From Pseudomonas coleopterorum (GTDB lineage: Bacteria > Pseudomonadota > Gammaproteobacteria > Pseudomonadales > Pseudomonadaceae): a stretch of 64,000 nucleotides of DNA. The notes beneath the pieces were generated by a model. It was not told the origin of the DNA. It ran no database searches and saw nothing but the letters and a program-made list of their open reading frames with translations. Positions 35,098-43,737 of this stretch are shown in pieces. The stretch's first letter is position 1. Every line of letters begins with the position of its first letter. The DNA is taken from assembly GCF_900105555.1 (NCBI RefSeq), contig NZ_FNTZ01000001.1:2356001-2420000 (forward strand). Direction: 5' to 3'. The position numbers and the translations under genes are program-made.

Positions 35098-35108
35098 TCC
35101 CCCCTCTC

Positions 35109-35158
35109 CATGATCCGCTCCCACCCCCCCGCGTGGGAGCGATCATCGGCTGCGAAAA
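35109..35158. repeat. Compact REP hairpin
   Basis: ATGATCCGCTCCCACCCCCC then CGCGTGGGAGCGATCATCGG form an almost perfect long hairpin from two head-to-head halves of the GGAGCGGTCATCGGCCGCGAA class, 12 bp after the ppnN stop, where it may also aid termination. Confidence 0.7.
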
Positions 35159-35310
35159 TCTCACCGTATAACACCTGATACACCGCACCGCCCTCTTCTC
35201 GGCCACTGACCGCTGCCACCGTGTGCGCGTCGATCTGAGTGCGGTGGCCTCTTCGATCGTGCGCGCTTTGCCAATAATCCACACAAACCTGTTGCGCATC
35301 CAGCGGGATA

Positions 35311-35338
35311 ATTCTATCGTTATTCCACATCAACTATC
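35311..35338 (+). promoter_or_regulatory. Predicted IclR operator before the enoyl-CoA hydratase gene
   Basis: TTCTATCGTTATTC (35311-35324) matches, at 13 of 14 bases in reverse orientation, a site before the IclR-family gene (42755-42768). A second half-site CTATCG begins exactly 20 bp later at 35333, about two helical turns. It ends 15 bp before the start codon at 35353. Assignment to the IclR protein is inference from the shared site. Confidence 0.55.
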
Positions 35339-35352
35339 GCATTGAGATAAAC

Positions 35353-36111
35353 ATGTCAGACATTGTGCTAGAAATAAAAGGCCCCGTCGCTGTCATCACC
35401 CTCAATCGTCCGGAGGTACTCAATGCCTGGACCACGCCGATGCGTAACGAAATCATCGAAGCCCTGAACGGATACAACACCGACCCCGCCATCAAGGCCG
35501 TGATCATGACCGGCGCTGGCGACCGAGCGTTTTCCGCAGGTCAGGACCTTTCCGAAGCTCATGATTTCGACGGCGATCGCGCCGTGGAATGGGTGGGTGA
35601 ATGGGAGCGCTACTACGCCACGCTGCGCGGCCTGTCCAAGCCCCTCATCATCGCGCTCAACGGCACGGCTGCGGGTTCAGCGTTCCAGGTCGCGCTGCTG
35701 GGCGACATCCGCATCGGCCACCCCGGCGTGCGCATGGGCCAGCCAGAGATCAACTCGGGCATTCCCAGCACCACAGGTCCCTGGATCATGAACAGCATGC
35801 TGGGCATGTCGCGCACCATCGAGCTGACACTGACCGGCCGCTTGATGAATGCCGATGAATGCAAGCAGATCGGCTTGATTCACCATTTGGTCCCGGCCGA
35901 TCAGGTGATGAGCAAGGCGCTTGAAATCGCCGAAGAACTGGCCGCCAAGCCACCGATCGCCATGCGCCTGGACAAGCAGCGATTCCGCGAAATGAGTGAG
36001 CCGGGCTTCAAGGACTGCATCGAAGCCGGCCGACGCCTGCAAAAGGAAGCGTACGACTCCGGCGAGCCGGCACGCATGATGGAAGCCTTCTTCAAGGCGC
36101 GGGCCAAGTAA
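35353..36111 (+). CDS. Enoyl-CoA hydratase/isomerase family protein
   Basis: A 252-residue crotonase-fold enzyme probably hydrating a 2-enoyl-CoA. Oxyanion-hole segments FSAGQDL and NGTAAGSAFQ are visible. The two acid-base glutamates of hydratases are both kept: Glu132 in QPEINSG and Glu157 in TIELTLTG. The usual GAGGTQ is replaced by STTGPW, suggesting an uncommon substrate. A site shared with the IclR gene links it to the transporter-ligase genes beyond the REP array. Feruloyl-CoA hydratase-lyase is unlikely on sequence. Substrate unknown. Confidence 0.88.
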   Translation: MSDIVLEIKGPVAVITLNRPEVLNAWTTPMRNEIIEALNGYNTDPAIKAVIMTGAGDRAFSAGQDLSEAHDFDGDRAVEWVGEWERYYATLRGLSKPLIIALNGTAAGSAFQVALLGDIRIGHPGVRMGQPEINSGIPSTTGPWIMNSMLGMSRTIELTLTGRLMNADECKQIGLIHHLVPADQVMSKALEIAEELAAKPPIAMRLDKQRFREMSEPGFKDCIEAGRRLQKEAYDSGEPARMMEAFFKARAK

Positions 36112-36143
36112 AACCTGGCCTACCTTCTGAAAGCAGATTAACA

Positions 36144-37215
36144 GTGGGAGCGCGCCCACAGGGATCTCTCCCACACTGGGGGAGCGGGCTCTGCCCGCGA
36201 AGGCAGCAATGCGGAGGCACTGATACACCGTGGAGGCCCGTTCGCGGGCAGAGACCCGCTCCCACAGGGTTCGCTCTCACACTGTGGGAGCGGGCTCTGC
36301 CCGCGAAGGCAGCGACGCGGAGGCACTGATACACCGCGGAGGCCCGTTCGCGGGCAGAGACCCGCTCCCACAGGGTTCTCTTCCATATTGTGGGAGCGGG
36401 CTCTGCCCGCGAAGGTGGCGCTGCGGAGGCACTGATACACCGTGGAGGCCCGTTCGCGGGCAGAGACCCGCTCCCACAGGGTTCTCTTCCATATTGTGGG
36501 AGCGGGCTCTGCCCGCGAAGGCAGCAATGCGGGGGCACTGATACACCGTGGAGGCCCGTTCGCGGGCAGAGACCCGCTCCCACAGGGTTCGCTCTCACAC
36601 TGTGGGAGCGGGCTCTGCCCGCGAAGGCAGCGATGCGGAGGCACTGATGCACCGTGGAGGCCCGTTCGCGGGCAGAGACCCGCTCCCACAGGGTTCGCCC
36701 CACACTGTGGGAGCGGGCTCTGCCCGCGAAGGCGGCGATGAGGAGGCACTGATACACCGGGGAGGGCCGTTCGCGGGCAGAGACCCGCTCCCACAGGGTT
36801 CGCTCTCACACTGTGGGAGCGGGCTCTGCCCGCGAAGGCAGCGATGCGTAGTCATTGATACACCAGGGATGGCCCGTTCGCGGGCAGAGACCCGCTCCCA
36901 CAGGGTTCGCCCCCACACTGTGGGAGCGGGCTCTGCCCGCGAAGGCAGCGACGCGGAGGCACTGATACACCGTGGAGGCCCGTTCGCGGGCAGAGACCCG
37001 CTCCCACAGGGTTCGCTCTCACACTGTGGGAGCGGGCTCTGCCCGCGAAGGCAGCAATGCGGAGTCATTGATACACCAGGGAGGGCCCGTTCGCGGGCAG
37101 AGACCCGCTCCCACAGGGTTCGCCCCACACTGTGGGAGCGGGCTCTGCCCGCGAAGGTGGCGACGCGGAGTCACTGATACACCGTGGAGACCCGCTCCCA
37201 CAGGGATCGCTCCCA
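36144..37215. repeat. Ten-copy tandem REP/BIME array, period about 106 bp
   Basis: Ten copies of GGGAGCGGGCTCTGCCCGCG begin near 36179, 36285, 36391, 36497, 36603, 36708, 36814, 36921, 37027 and 37133. Each alternates with an inverted partner CGCGGGCAGAGACCCGCTCC, so every unit is two opposed REPs plus conserved linkers (for example ACTGATACACCGTGGAGGCC). Spacing is 105-107 bp throughout. A degenerate half copy at 36144 and a truncated inverted copy near 37185 bound it. It fills the whole gap between the hydratase and the ABC binding-protein genes. Open frames inside it are artefacts of the repeat. Confidence 0.93.
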
Positions 37216-37328
37216 TAGATCGCACTACGCACGGCGGCGGCCATGTACCTACCCCGGCTTTATGCAACACCTTGACTGCCGACGTCCTGACTACCCAACG
37301 ATCCATTCGTTTTTTGTAGGAGACTGTC

Positions 37329-38393
37329 ATGCACACACCTTCCAACCCCGGACGCCGTCAGTTGCTCAAGGCCGGTGCCACCGTCGCTCTGGTCTGCGGT
37401 CTGCCCAGCGTAGTCCGCGCCGCCGATAAACAGATCATCGTTTCCGATCCCGGTGGCCCCTACACCGAGGCCTACCGCAAGGCCTTCTACGACCCTTTCG
37501 AGAAGGCCACAGGCATCAAGATCATCAGCGTCGCCCGCGAATCACAACCCGTGGCGCAGTTTTCGGCCATGGTGAAAACCCGCAACTATGTCTGGGACGT
37601 CACCACCCTGACCATTTCCGCCGACATCCCCTACCTCGAAGCCCAGGGCTTTCTCGAACCCATCGGTCTGTCGGCCAGCGAATACCCCGACCTGTTGCCC
37701 GAAGCGATCACCCCCAACTTCCTGGGCGTCGATGTGTACTCCACCGTGCTGGCCTACCGCACGGACACCTTCAAGGATGGCAAGGGCCCGCAGAGCTGGG
37801 CGGACTTCTGGAACGTCGAGCAGTTTCCTGGCCGTCGCTGCCTGCGCCGCAGCCCCCTGGACACGTTGGAACAGGCACTGCTGGCCGACGGCGTCGGCCT
37901 CGACGAGCTGTACCCGATGGACGTCGACCGCGCCTTCAAGAGTCTGGACAAGATCAAACCGCACATCGACCTGTGGTGGACCTCCGGTGCGCAGGCGATG
38001 CAGGCCATCCAGAGCGGCGAAGTCGACATGATCTCGGCCTGGAACGGCCGCGCCCAGGCGGCCATCGACAATGGCGCTCCGGTACAGATCGTCTGGAACC
38101 AGGGGCTGTACTCCATCGAAGGCTGGGCGATTCCCAAGGGCACGCCACATGCCGACATGGCCAAGCAGTTCGTACGCTTCTGCGCCGATGCCAAGCGCCA
38201 GTCCGATTTCACCGACACGCTGGCCTACGGCCCCACCAACCGCAAGTCGTTCGAGTTCATCGCCCCCGAGCGCGCAGCGTTGTTGCCCACTGCGCCGCAG
38301 AACCTGGAACACATGCGCCTGCCCAGCCCGGCCTGGTGGGCGGAGCACCGCACCGCCGTGACCGAGCGGTTCAACGCCTGGATCTTGTCGTAA
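37329..38393 (+). CDS. ABC transporter substrate-binding protein, spermidine/putrescine type
   Basis: A 354-residue periplasmic protein of the PotD/Fe-binding-like cluster. The N-terminus GRRQLLKAGATVALVCGLPS has a Tat-like RR pair and a hydrophobic core ending VRA. The mature part contains VSDPGGPYTEAYRKAF, NYVWDVTTLTI, WWTSGAQAMQAIQSGEVDMI and NQGLYSIEGWAIPKGTP. TAGGAG precedes the ATG. It is the first gene of a tight operon with the ATPase, permease and ligase. The ligand is unknown; the linked CoA ligase suggests a carboxylate. Confidence 0.9.
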   Translation: MHTPSNPGRRQLLKAGATVALVCGLPSVVRAADKQIIVSDPGGPYTEAYRKAFYDPFEKATGIKIISVARESQPVAQFSAMVKTRNYVWDVTTLTISADIPYLEAQGFLEPIGLSASEYPDLLPEAITPNFLGVDVYSTVLAYRTDTFKDGKGPQSWADFWNVEQFPGRRCLRRSPLDTLEQALLADGVGLDELYPMDVDRAFKSLDKIKPHIDLWWTSGAQAMQAIQSGEVDMISAWNGRAQAAIDNGAPVQIVWNQGLYSIEGWAIPKGTPHADMAKQFVRFCADAKRQSDFTDTLAYGPTNRKSFEFIAPERAALLPTAPQNLEHMRLPSPAWWAEHRTAVTERFNAWILS

Positions 38394-38405
38394 GGGAGTC
38401 GATGC

Positions 38406-39470
38406 ATGAGCGTGAAACTTGAAACCCGTGGCCTGGGCAAGACCTATGGTCAGTTCGTCGCCCTGCAACCTACCGATATTCAGGTGCGTGAAGGCGAATT
38501 CCTGACCCTGCTCGGGCCTTCGGGCTCGGGCAAGACCACCCTGCTGCAGATGATTTCCGGGTTGGTCCCGCCCGACAGCGGGCAGTTACTGATCGACGGC
38601 CAGGAGGCGACCCACATCGCACCCGGCAAACGCGGCATCGGCCTGGTGTTCCAGAGCTACGCGCTGTTTCCGCACATGAGCGTGCGCGACAACGTGGCCT
38701 ACGGCTTGCGCATGCGCAAGTACCCCAAGGCCGAGGTCAGCCAGGCAGTCGACGATGCCCTGGCCATGGTGCGCATGGAGGACTTCGCCCATCGCTACCC
38801 GAACGAATTGTCCGGTGGCCAGCAGCAGCGCATCGCCCTGGCGCGCTGCTTCGCCTATCGACCCTCGATCATCCTGCTCGATGAACCACTGGGCGCGCTG
38901 GACAAGAACCTGCGCGAGCACATGCAGCTGGAAATCCGCCGCATGCACAAGGAGCTGGGAGCCACGTTCATCTATGTCACCCACGATCAGGAAGAGGCGC
39001 TGACCCTGTCGGACCGCATCTGCCTGATGAATCGGGCGCGGATCGAGCAGCTGGCGACGCCAGCAGAACTGTACGATCGGCCGGCCACACGCTTTGCAGC
39101 CGAATTCATCGGTCATTCCAACCTGTTGCAGGGCCAGCGCGACGGTGCTGGTCACCTGCAGGTCGAAGGGCAACGGCTGGATTTGACCGGATGCGCCGGG
39201 CACCAGGCGCCCAGCGCAGGGACCGAGGCGTTTCTGCTGATCCGGCCTGAAGCCGCGCGCCTCACCGATCCCGCCGCTGGCCTGCTGCAAGGCACCGTGG
39301 ATGAATGCGTGTTCCTGGGCAGTGACACCCGCGCCTTGGTCCGACTGCCCTCGGGCAACCGCTTCAGCGTGCGCTGTTCACGCGACCTCAGCCCCCGCAT
39401 CGGCGACCCGGTGGGCATCGCCTGGGACTCGACCCGGGCTACCCTGCTGCCTGCGCAGGCCGTGTCATGA
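38406..39470 (+). CDS. ABC transporter ATP-binding protein, PotA-like
   Basis: A 354-residue ATPase with Walker A GPSGSGKTT, Q-loop VFQSYALFPHMSV, signature LSGGQQQRIALARC, Walker B IILLDEPLGALDKNLRE and the H-loop VTHDQEEAL. A C-terminal TOBE regulatory domain spans about residues 240-354. AAGGGAG lies before the ATG, 12 bp after the binding-protein stop. It overlaps the permease start by ATGA. Confidence 0.93.
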   Translation: MSVKLETRGLGKTYGQFVALQPTDIQVREGEFLTLLGPSGSGKTTLLQMISGLVPPDSGQLLIDGQEATHIAPGKRGIGLVFQSYALFPHMSVRDNVAYGLRMRKYPKAEVSQAVDDALAMVRMEDFAHRYPNELSGGQQQRIALARCFAYRPSIILLDEPLGALDKNLREHMQLEIRRMHKELGATFIYVTHDQEEALTLSDRICLMNRARIEQLATPAELYDRPATRFAAEFIGHSNLLQGQRDGAGHLQVEGQRLDLTGCAGHQAPSAGTEAFLLIRPEAARLTDPAAGLLQGTVDECVFLGSDTRALVRLPSGNRFSVRCSRDLSPRIGDPVGIAWDSTRATLLPAQAVS

Positions 39471-41170
39471 GCTGGCGCAAGGGCCTGATTCCAGCCATCC
39501 CAGCCCTGCTGTTCCTGGCGCTGTTCTTTCTGTTGCCGGTCGCGGAAATGCTCATGGGCAGTTTTCAGAACGCCAGCGGCGAGCTGAGCCTGGGCAACTT
39601 CGAACGGATCGCCTCGACCCCGGTGTATGCGCGCGTATTGGGCATCACCTTCTGGATCTCGGCGCTGACGGCATTGTTGTCGGTACTGCTGGCCTACCCG
39701 GTGGCGTACCTGCTGACTCGCCTCTCGCCCATGGGCCGCGAGCGCTGGTTGCTGTGGATCATGCTGCCGTTCTGGACCAGCTACCTGGTCAAGACCTACG
39801 CATGGATGCTGCTGCTGTCGCGCAAAGGACTGCTGACCACCCTGGCCGCCGATGTGCTGGACAATCCGTCCGGATTGGTCCCGGCACTTTCCGGGGTGCT
39901 CATCGGCATGGTGCATTCGATGCTGCCGCTGGCAGTGATCACCCTGCTGCCGATCATGCGCAGCATCGACCAACGCCTGGCGCCCGCCGCGCAGACCCTG
40001 GGCGCCAGCGGATCGATGAGTTTCTTCAGCATCTTCCTGCCGCTGTCGGCGCCGGGCATTGCCGCCGCTGGGCTGTTGGTGTTCATCACCAGTCTGGGCT
40101 TCTTCATCGTGCCTGCGCTGCTGGGTTCGCCACGGGAAATGATGGTGGCGCAACTGGTGATTTCCTCGGTGCTCGATCTGTTCGACATGAACTTTGCCGG
40201 CGCCCTCTCGGTGGTGCTGCTGGCCTGCTCGCTGGTGGTGTTCGTGATCTACGATCGCATCGCCGGGCTGTCGTCGCTGGGCGGCGAGGCGCCCAAGGAG
40301 CGCCAGTCCGGGCGCGGCCTGCAGATGCTGATCTGGCTCGGGCATCTGTTTTCGGGCAAGGGCAACGCTCCCCGGCGCAGTGGCGACGGTGTGCTGCTCA
40401 CGGGCTACAGCGTGTTGTTGGTCATGCTGTTGATCCTGCCAGTGCTGGTGGTCGTCCCGCTGGCCTTCACCAGCAGCCCGTTCATTGCCTTTCCACCCAA
40501 GCTGTTCAGCCTGAAGTGGTTCGAAGAATTCTTCACGTCCGCGGTATGGCAGGCGGCGCTGTTGCGTTCGCTGGGCGTCAGTGTGGCCACGGCCTTGTTG
40601 GCCCTGGTGCTGGGCTTTGGCGCGACCCTGGCACTGACACGGGTCAGCGCGGGTTGGCGCAAGGGCCTGTTCGCCCTGTTCATCGCACCGCTGATCGTGC
40701 CGCGCATCGTCATCGCCCTCGGCCTGCTCTACCTGTTTTCCCGGCTGGGGCTGGCGGGCAAGGATATCGGCCTGGTACTGGGCCATACCGTGCTGGCCCT
40801 GCCCTATGTGGTGGTGACCCTGTCCGCGGCCTTCAAGCAATACGACTGGCGTCTGGACGATGCTGCGCGGATCCTCGGTGCCGGCGCATTCACTCGCCTG
40901 CGCACGGTGACCCTGCCGCTGATGTCGGCGAGCCTGGTCTCGGCCTTCCTGCTGGCCTTCATCACCTCGTTCGACGACCTGACCATCGCCATCTTCGTCA
41001 GTGGCGGCATCAATACCACCTTGCCCAAGCAGATGTGGGACAGCATCCAACTGGCGCTGACGCCGACCCTGGCTGCGGTTTCCACCACCTTGCTGGTGTT
41101 CATCGTGCTGTTTGCCGTGATCGCCCAGTGGGTCTCGCGGCGCTCCAACTCCAAACGTCAAGGGCTCTGA
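39467..41170 (+). CDS. Fused two-domain ABC permease
   Basis: A 567-residue permease carrying two binding-protein-dependent transport domains in one chain; in Pot systems these are usually separate PotB and PotC proteins. The first EAA-like loop is near LAPAAQTLGASGSMSFFSIF (about residue 172), the second near LDDAARILGAGAFTRLRTVT (about residue 465). A charged linker (GEAPKERQSGRG) lies near residue 275. About 12 helices are predicted. It overlaps the ATPase gene by four bases and is followed after 3 bp by the CoA ligase gene. Confidence 0.9.
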   Translation: MSWRKGLIPAIPALLFLALFFLLPVAEMLMGSFQNASGELSLGNFERIASTPVYARVLGITFWISALTALLSVLLAYPVAYLLTRLSPMGRERWLLWIMLPFWTSYLVKTYAWMLLLSRKGLLTTLAADVLDNPSGLVPALSGVLIGMVHSMLPLAVITLLPIMRSIDQRLAPAAQTLGASGSMSFFSIFLPLSAPGIAAAGLLVFITSLGFFIVPALLGSPREMMVAQLVISSVLDLFDMNFAGALSVVLLACSLVVFVIYDRIAGLSSLGGEAPKERQSGRGLQMLIWLGHLFSGKGNAPRRSGDGVLLTGYSVLLVMLLILPVLVVVPLAFTSSPFIAFPPKLFSLKWFEEFFTSAVWQAALLRSLGVSVATALLALVLGFGATLALTRVSAGWRKGLFALFIAPLIVPRIVIALGLLYLFSRLGLAGKDIGLVLGHTVLALPYVVVTLSAAFKQYDWRLDDAARILGAGAFTRLRTVTLPLMSASLVSAFLLAFITSFDDLTIAIFVSGGINTTLPKQMWDSIQLALTPTLAAVSTTLLVFIVLFAVIAQWVSRRSNSKRQGL

Positions 41171-41173
41171 ACG

Positions 41174-42715
41174 ATGCATCCATACACTCGATTCTTCCCG
41201 CATCGCATCAGTCAGGATCAACTGACCACCGCACCGCTTATTCATGCTGGCCTGATGATTGATGACGACGCTGTACGCGTCACGTTCGAAGGTCGTTCCC
41301 TGACTACACGGGAATTGCGCCAGCGGGTCGCCGCGCTGCAACAGGTACTGGCCGAACGTGGCCTGCGGGCCGGGCACCGGGTCGCGGTCATGCTGGGCAA
41401 CAGCGACGACCAGATCGTATTGATCTATGCACTGATCCTCAGCGGCTTGGTGTGGATTCCCATCAACACCAAGCTGCGCGGGCCGGGCCTGGACTACCCG
41501 TTCGAACATGCCCGCCCGGACCTCGTGGTGGGCGACGCCGAGTTCGCCGAGCGCCTGGCGAGCAGTGCCGCAGGCGAGCTTGACTGTGTCGACATCACCA
41601 CGCTGCACGAACAGGCGCTGGCCTGCCCGGCCGCGCCCCTGCGCCTGGAAGACAGTGCGACCGAGGCGACGCTCTGTGTGATCTACACCTCCGGCACCAC
41701 CGGGGCGCCCAAGGGCGTGGTGTTTACCCACCGCATGTTGCGCATCGCCAGTGAGGCGGTATTGCAGGTCGCCGACGTCAAGGCCGGCGATCGTCTGCTG
41801 TTGTGGGAACCGCTGTGCCATATCGGCGGTGCGCAGATGCTGCTGATGCCCTTTCTGGCCGAGGTCAGCCTGAACGTGGTGCAGCGGTTTTCCGCAAGCA
41901 AGTTCTGGGCGCAGTGCGTGCAAGTGCAGGCCACGCAATTGCATTATCTGGGCGGGATCATCGATATCCTCATGCAGCAACCCGAACAGCAGTGGCCTGC
42001 CCACCATGCTCTGCGCACCCTGTGGGGCGCGGGTGTCAGCCTGGCCAACTGGGCGGCGATCGAGCAGCGTTTCGGCTGCAAGCTGCGCGAATGCTATGGC
42101 ATGACCGAATGTTCCAGCTTCGCCACCTTGAACCGCACCGGCAAGCCCGGCTCGATCGGCCGCGCCTTGCCATGGCTGAGCCTGGAACTGCTGGACTCCT
42201 ACGGCAAGCCCGTCGAAGTCGGGCAATTGGGCGAAATCGTACTCGCCAGCGAGGTCGACGGCGTCTTTCTGCCCGGCTACCTCGACAACCCGGAAGCGAC
42301 GGCCAGCGCCTTGCGCGAAGGCCGCCTGTTCACCGGAGACATGGCTCGCATGGATGCCGAGGGCGACCTGTTCTTCGTCGGTCGTCGTACCGACAGCATG
42401 CGCGTGCGTGGCGAGAACGTGTCTGCCTGGGAGGTGGAGCGGGTGTTCAGTGGGCATCCAGCGGTGCAGGCCTGCGCCGCGATCGGGGTCGAGTCGACGG
42501 TCGGCGAGCAGGAAATCCTGCTGTACGTGCAACTGCAGACCGATACCCCCTCGGACTGGCCAGCCATGCTCGAATGGGCCGCTCGCCGGTGCGCCTCCTA
42601 TCAATTGCCACGCTACTACCGGCAAGTGGAGAGGTTCGAGTTGACCCCCAGCGAACGCATTAAGAAACACTTGCTGCCCAAGGACGCCAGCCTGGCCTGG
42701 GACAGCCGCAGTTGA
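41174..42715 (+). CDS. AMP-forming acyl/aryl-CoA ligase
   Basis: A 513-residue ANL-superfamily enzyme activating a carboxylic acid to its CoA thioester via an acyl-adenylate. Motifs are the P-loop IYTSGTTGAPKGVVF, the adenine-site CYGMTECSSFA, FTGDMARMDAEGDLFFVGR with the hinge Asp and the catalytic Lys near the C-terminus in TPSERIKKH. CaiC and feruloyl-CoA-synthetase-like ligases are the nearest types I can name. Its start is 3 bp after the permease stop, so uptake and activation of one substrate are probably coupled. Confidence 0.9.
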   Translation: MHPYTRFFPHRISQDQLTTAPLIHAGLMIDDDAVRVTFEGRSLTTRELRQRVAALQQVLAERGLRAGHRVAVMLGNSDDQIVLIYALILSGLVWIPINTKLRGPGLDYPFEHARPDLVVGDAEFAERLASSAAGELDCVDITTLHEQALACPAAPLRLEDSATEATLCVIYTSGTTGAPKGVVFTHRMLRIASEAVLQVADVKAGDRLLLWEPLCHIGGAQMLLMPFLAEVSLNVVQRFSASKFWAQCVQVQATQLHYLGGIIDILMQQPEQQWPAHHALRTLWGAGVSLANWAAIEQRFGCKLRECYGMTECSSFATLNRTGKPGSIGRALPWLSLELLDSYGKPVEVGQLGEIVLASEVDGVFLPGYLDNPEATASALREGRLFTGDMARMDAEGDLFFVGRRTDSMRVRGENVSAWEVERVFSGHPAVQACAAIGVESTVGEQEILLYVQLQTDTPSDWPAMLEWAARRCASYQLPRYYRQVERFELTPSERIKKHLLPKDASLAWDSRS

Positions 42716-42754
42716 ATGCGGGACCAGGCCCGACGTGCACAGTAACGTTCTAGT

Positions 42755-42768
42755 GAATAGCGATAGAA
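42755..42768. promoter_or_regulatory. Predicted IclR operator before the iclR-type gene
   Basis: GAATAGCGATAGAA is the reverse complement of TTCTATCGCTATTC, differing by one base from the site at 35311-35324 before the hydratase gene. It lies 52 bp before the regulator start, as for autoregulation. It also contains the direct repeat ATAG-CG-ATAG. Confidence 0.55.
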
Positions 42769-42819
42769 AGTACCAGGCATCTGCCGGATAATCGGTTTTT
42801 TCACCACTGTGTTGCGTTC

Positions 42820-43617
42820 ATGGCCCGTACCCCGAAGACCCCACCTGCCGATCCCACGGCCTCCTCGCTCTACGTGCAGTCCGTCGACAAGGCCATGAAA
42901 GTGCTCATGGCCTTCGACGGCAGCCAGCGCCAGTTGTCGCTGTCCGACATCGCCGCACTGACCGGCATGGACCTCAGCGCTGCCCAGCGCTTCACCCACA
43001 CCCTGGCGACCTTGGGCTATCTGAACAAGGACAGCAGCAAGAAGTACGAGCTGTCGCCGCGGCTGCTGGATTTCACCTATCACTACCTGACGTCCAGCGA
43101 ACTGGTGACCCGCGCCGCACCCTATCTGCAACAGTTGAGCGCGGATACCGAAGAGGCGACCAACCTGACGGTGCTCGACGGCACCGACATCGTCTACGTG
43201 CAACGCATCGTCAGCCGGCACGTGTTCAACGCCAGCGTCATCATCGGTACCCGTCTGCCGGCCTGGTGCACCGCGCCCGGTCAGGCGTTGCTGGCGACCT
43301 ACAGTGACGATGAAGTGAACGATATCTTCGACCGCAGCCAGTTCGTCCAGCACACACCGGCCACCATCACCGATCGTGGGCAGATCTGGGCCAGCATCGA
43401 GCAGATTCGCCAGCGGCGCTATGCACACACCGAAGACCAGTTCTTCTATGGCGATGTTTCCACCGCGGCGGCCATCGTCGATGGCAACGGCCGCGGGATC
43501 GGCGCGGTGAACCTGGCGGTCTCTCGCTCGCGATGGGTCCCGGAGCGCGATACCAAGCGCTATGCCGATCTGGTGATCAGCGCGGCATCGTCGATATCGG
43601 TCAAGCGCAAGGTGTGA
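42820..43617 (+). CDS. IclR-family transcriptional regulator
   Basis: A 265-residue regulator. The N-terminal winged helix (about 12-75) includes SVDKAMKVLMAFDGSQRQLS and GMDLSAAQRFTHTLATLGYL. The C-terminal effector domain (about 95-260) includes TRLPAWCTAPGQALLA and RRYAHTEDQFFYGDVSTAAA. IclR proteins commonly control aromatic-acid or CoA-linked catabolic operons. It follows the ligase by 104 bp on the same strand and a shared site implies it controls itself and the hydratase gene. Confidence 0.9.
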   Translation: MARTPKTPPADPTASSLYVQSVDKAMKVLMAFDGSQRQLSLSDIAALTGMDLSAAQRFTHTLATLGYLNKDSSKKYELSPRLLDFTYHYLTSSELVTRAAPYLQQLSADTEEATNLTVLDGTDIVYVQRIVSRHVFNASVIIGTRLPAWCTAPGQALLATYSDDEVNDIFDRSQFVQHTPATITDRGQIWASIEQIRQRRYAHTEDQFFYGDVSTAAAIVDGNGRGIGAVNLAVSRSRWVPERDTKRYADLVISAASSISVKRKV

Positions 43618-43628
43618 TCCTGATGCTC

Positions 43629-43655
43629 CCGTAGGAGCGGTCATCGGCCGCAAAC
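43629..43655. repeat. Single [21 protein letters not shown] class
   Basis: CCGTAGGAGCGGTCATCGGC and following bases, an isolated copy 11 bp after the IclR stop without an inverted partner. Confidence 0.65.
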
Positions 43656-43737
43656 CACGCGCGCAGCAATAGCGGCTGTCATCGCTCTGCAACATGACTG
43701 ACTTAATCTGCGAGGCTTCCCGACCCGGTAGTCCGCC

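Noticed and set aside
36177..37215. CRISPR-like regular repeats
   Set aside because: The segments between palindromes are themselves conserved copies, not unique spacers, units are 106 bp, and no cas genes are near.
36092..37345. Several 60-220-residue open frames on both strands with repeated motifs such as GAGSAREGSDAEALIHRGGP
   Set aside because: They are translations of the 106-bp REP array; every frame of the repeat stays open because the period and composition avoid stops. No ribosome-binding sites.
39152..42670. Antisense open frame of 1172 codons opposite the permease and ligase genes
   Set aside because: GC-skewed third positions of the sense genes produce it; the product is Gln/His/Arg-rich low complexity, while the sense strand encodes clear families.
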